Origin: Methanosarcinales archaeon
GTDB taxonomy: Archaea; Halobacteriota; Syntropharchaeia; Alkanophagales; Methanospirareceae
Assembly (NCBI GenBank): GCA_025464585.1
Contig: JAODGL010000145.1
Coordinates: 1-6,229, forward strand
DNA length: 6,229 bases
Reading direction: 5' to 3'
Position numbers and translations under genes: made by a program. The notes under the pieces were generated by a model. The model saw only the letters and a list, made by a program, of their open reading frames with translations. It did not search any database and was not told the origin of the DNA. Of this stretch, positions 5,011-6,229 are shown piece after piece. Within the stretch, counting starts at the first letter, position 1; each line of letters opens with the position of its first letter.

Positions 5011-6229
5011 ATGAGTGACGATTTGGTTCCTGAGATGCATGATATCGGGAAGCTGGTTGATGGTGCCATAATGGGGAAAGGGCATGATTTCGCCGATATT
5101 AATGACTCATACAAAACTGAAATATGGGAAAACGCTAATTGGAAAGCTATAAAGTATCATCATGAAGTCCCCGACAGATATCGTGGTGATTTAGACCTCT
5201 TTTTACTAAGACTATCAGATCGCATGGCATCTGCTGTGTCGAGAATGCTCCAAGAAGAAGAGAAAAAAGAATTTGAAAAAGTGAAAAAAGATGAAGAGCG
5301 AAAAAAACCAAGTATCTGTAAACTATGGAATACAAAGGCGGAGGTAACACAATTAATATCGGATAGCAAGGAATTCTTAGAATTAATTGATTTTGTAAAC
5401 AGCTATTCGTCCAACGATTGTAATCAATATTTTGAGAAATACGGCAAAAAATTAAGAGAATGCCCGGAAGATAAGTTGCCAGGATTAAACGTTACTTCTC
5501 TTTATACCCATTCGAAACTTGTTGGGAAACTTTACAGATTTTTTGAAAAGTATAAGGATGACATCAAAGATAATGAAACAACACTTAGACAAATACGGGA
5601 TGTAAAAAAGGCGGAAAGTAATTATATGCTAAAGCTCGTTCGTGGAAAAATTAGATTCCATCTGGCACCGGTTAGAGCACGGGATTTGAATATCTTCACT
5701 TCAGAGGAAAAAATGGTAAATTCTTTAAAGCAAAGAGATGAAGTACTATTTTGTACCTCAGACGAATTTTTGGCAGTTCTTCCAGCGAATAAAGACATAA
5801 CGGGCATTTTTGATAAAATGGAAGAGAGCCTGTATCTTGATACAGAAGAGGCACAAGCAGTGTTATACGAGGCATATCCCACCCCTGAAGCTGTGAAGAC
5901 AAGATTCGAACGAAGGAATTCAAACAAATTCAGAGGTGCGAAGAAATTTGATTATTCTGAGAAGGTAGTGTGTCCAGGATTAACCACTCAGATACAGCAT
6001 ATCTGTGACCTCTGCCAGATGTATGAGGCAACAAAGGAGTTCCCTCGAGATTATGTATATGACAATCTTTGTGAGAACTGTAAGGATGCAGTGAAGAAAG
6101 AAGAGTATCCATTTTCTTTAGATAAACTGTGCGACAATTGCAAGAATAAAAACGAGAAATGGTTAGAAGAGACTATTTCTGAGAATCTCTGTATAAACTG
6201 TTTTAATTTGAGGAAAGAAGAGCCTCGTG
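5011..6229 (+). CDS. csx11: Csx11-like Cas10-superfamily protein with HD domain (3' end beyond window)
   Basis: The frame is open from ATG 5011 to the right edge, giving 406 codons with no stop, so this is the N-terminal part of a larger protein. It begins with an HD phosphohydrolase domain: EMHDIGKLVDG (H10, D11, K14), H25, YHHEVP (H50, H51) and LLRLSDRMAS (D70), the metal-ligand set used by Cas10 HD nucleases on DNA. A lysine/glutamate-rich helical linker follows (about 80-100). TSLYTHSKLVGKLYRFFEKY (162-181) and EVLFCTSDEFLAVLP (244-258) follow; the latter resembles a palm beta-hairpin with TSDEF in place of GGDEF. Next come CxxC knuckles at 332/335, 354/357, 374/377 and 394/397. The order HD, palm-like region, zinc cluster fits Cas10, and the features recall Csx11, a large Cas10 relative known from RAMP-module loci in methanogens. 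A catalytic Palm2, if present, would be to the right. The Cas10-like nature is fairly sure; the Csx11 name is tentative. Confidence 0.68.
   Translation, partial: MSDDLVPEMHDIGKLVDGAIMGKGHDFADINDSYKTEIWENANWKAIKYHHEVPDRYRGDLDLFLLRLSDRMASAVSRMLQEEEKKEFEKVKKDEERKKPSICKLWNTKAEVTQLISDSKEFLELIDFVNSYSSNDCNQYFEKYGKKLRECPEDKLPGLNVTSLYTHSKLVGKLYRFFEKYKDDIKDNETTLRQIRDVKKAESNYMLKLVRGKIRFHLAPVRARDLNIFTSEEKMVNSLKQRDEVLFCTSDEFLAVLPANKDITGIFDKMEESLYLDTEEAQAVLYEAYPTPEAVKTRFERRNSNKFRGAKKFDYSEKVVCPGLTTQIQHICDLCQMYEATKEFPRDYVYDNLCENCKDAVKKEEYPFSLDKLCDNCKNKNEKWLEETISENLCINCFNLRKEEPR

Noticed and set aside
5147..6112. Several minus-strand open frames of 60-101 codons
   Set aside because: All are antisense to the continuous plus-strand Csx11-like frame, which has conserved motifs throughout.
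1..6229. CRISPR repeat-spacer array
   Set aside because: No 25-40 bp repeat recurring at regular spacing was seen; the only direct repeats found are the 12-bp and 15-bp pairs reported above.

Overview
This window is the core of a type III-B (Cmr) CRISPR-Cas locus. It holds two divergent gene blocks on either side of an AT-rich promoter region of about 60 bp. The organism is probably an archaeon, likely a methanogen or ANME-type euryarchaeon. That guess rests on gene content, AT-leaning composition, TATA-like intergenic sequence, apparently leaderless starts next to strong Shine-Dalgarno sites, and recalled family distributions. It is an inference and cannot be settled from 6.2 kb.

Minus-strand block (4233 down to 1): cmr1, cmr2, cmr3 and csx20 are packed as one operon. 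cmr1/cmr2 and cmr2/cmr3 share ATGA stop-start overlaps, and csx20 starts one base after the cmr3 stop. Cmr1 and Cmr3 are RAMP subunits of the crRNA-guided complex. Cmr2 is the Cas10 subunit, here without an N-terminal HD nuclease domain. cmr2 is broken by a single-base-type frameshift at about 2129-2150, just upstream of its GGDD cyclase motif. Everything on both sides of the break is well conserved, so it is either a very recent lesion or a sequencing/assembly error. csx20 runs off the left edge. It belongs to a small ancillary family tied to type III loci and predicted to degrade cyclic oligoadenylate. The expected cmr4-cmr5-cmr6 genes are not in the window and probably lie to the left.

Plus-strand block (4293 to 6229): a Cas6 crRNA-processing RAMP endoribonuclease of the Cas6b type is followed by a large open frame cut by the right edge. 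That frame starts with an HD nuclease domain, continues through a region with a degenerate cyclase-like hairpin, and reaches an array of four CxxC zinc knuckles. I read it as a second Cas10-superfamily protein, most like Csx11. The locus would then carry an HD-less Cmr2 beside a separate HD-containing Cas10 relative. This pairing, the break in cmr2 and the position of csx20 are the points most worth following up.

No CRISPR array, tRNA, rRNA or mobile element was seen in the window.
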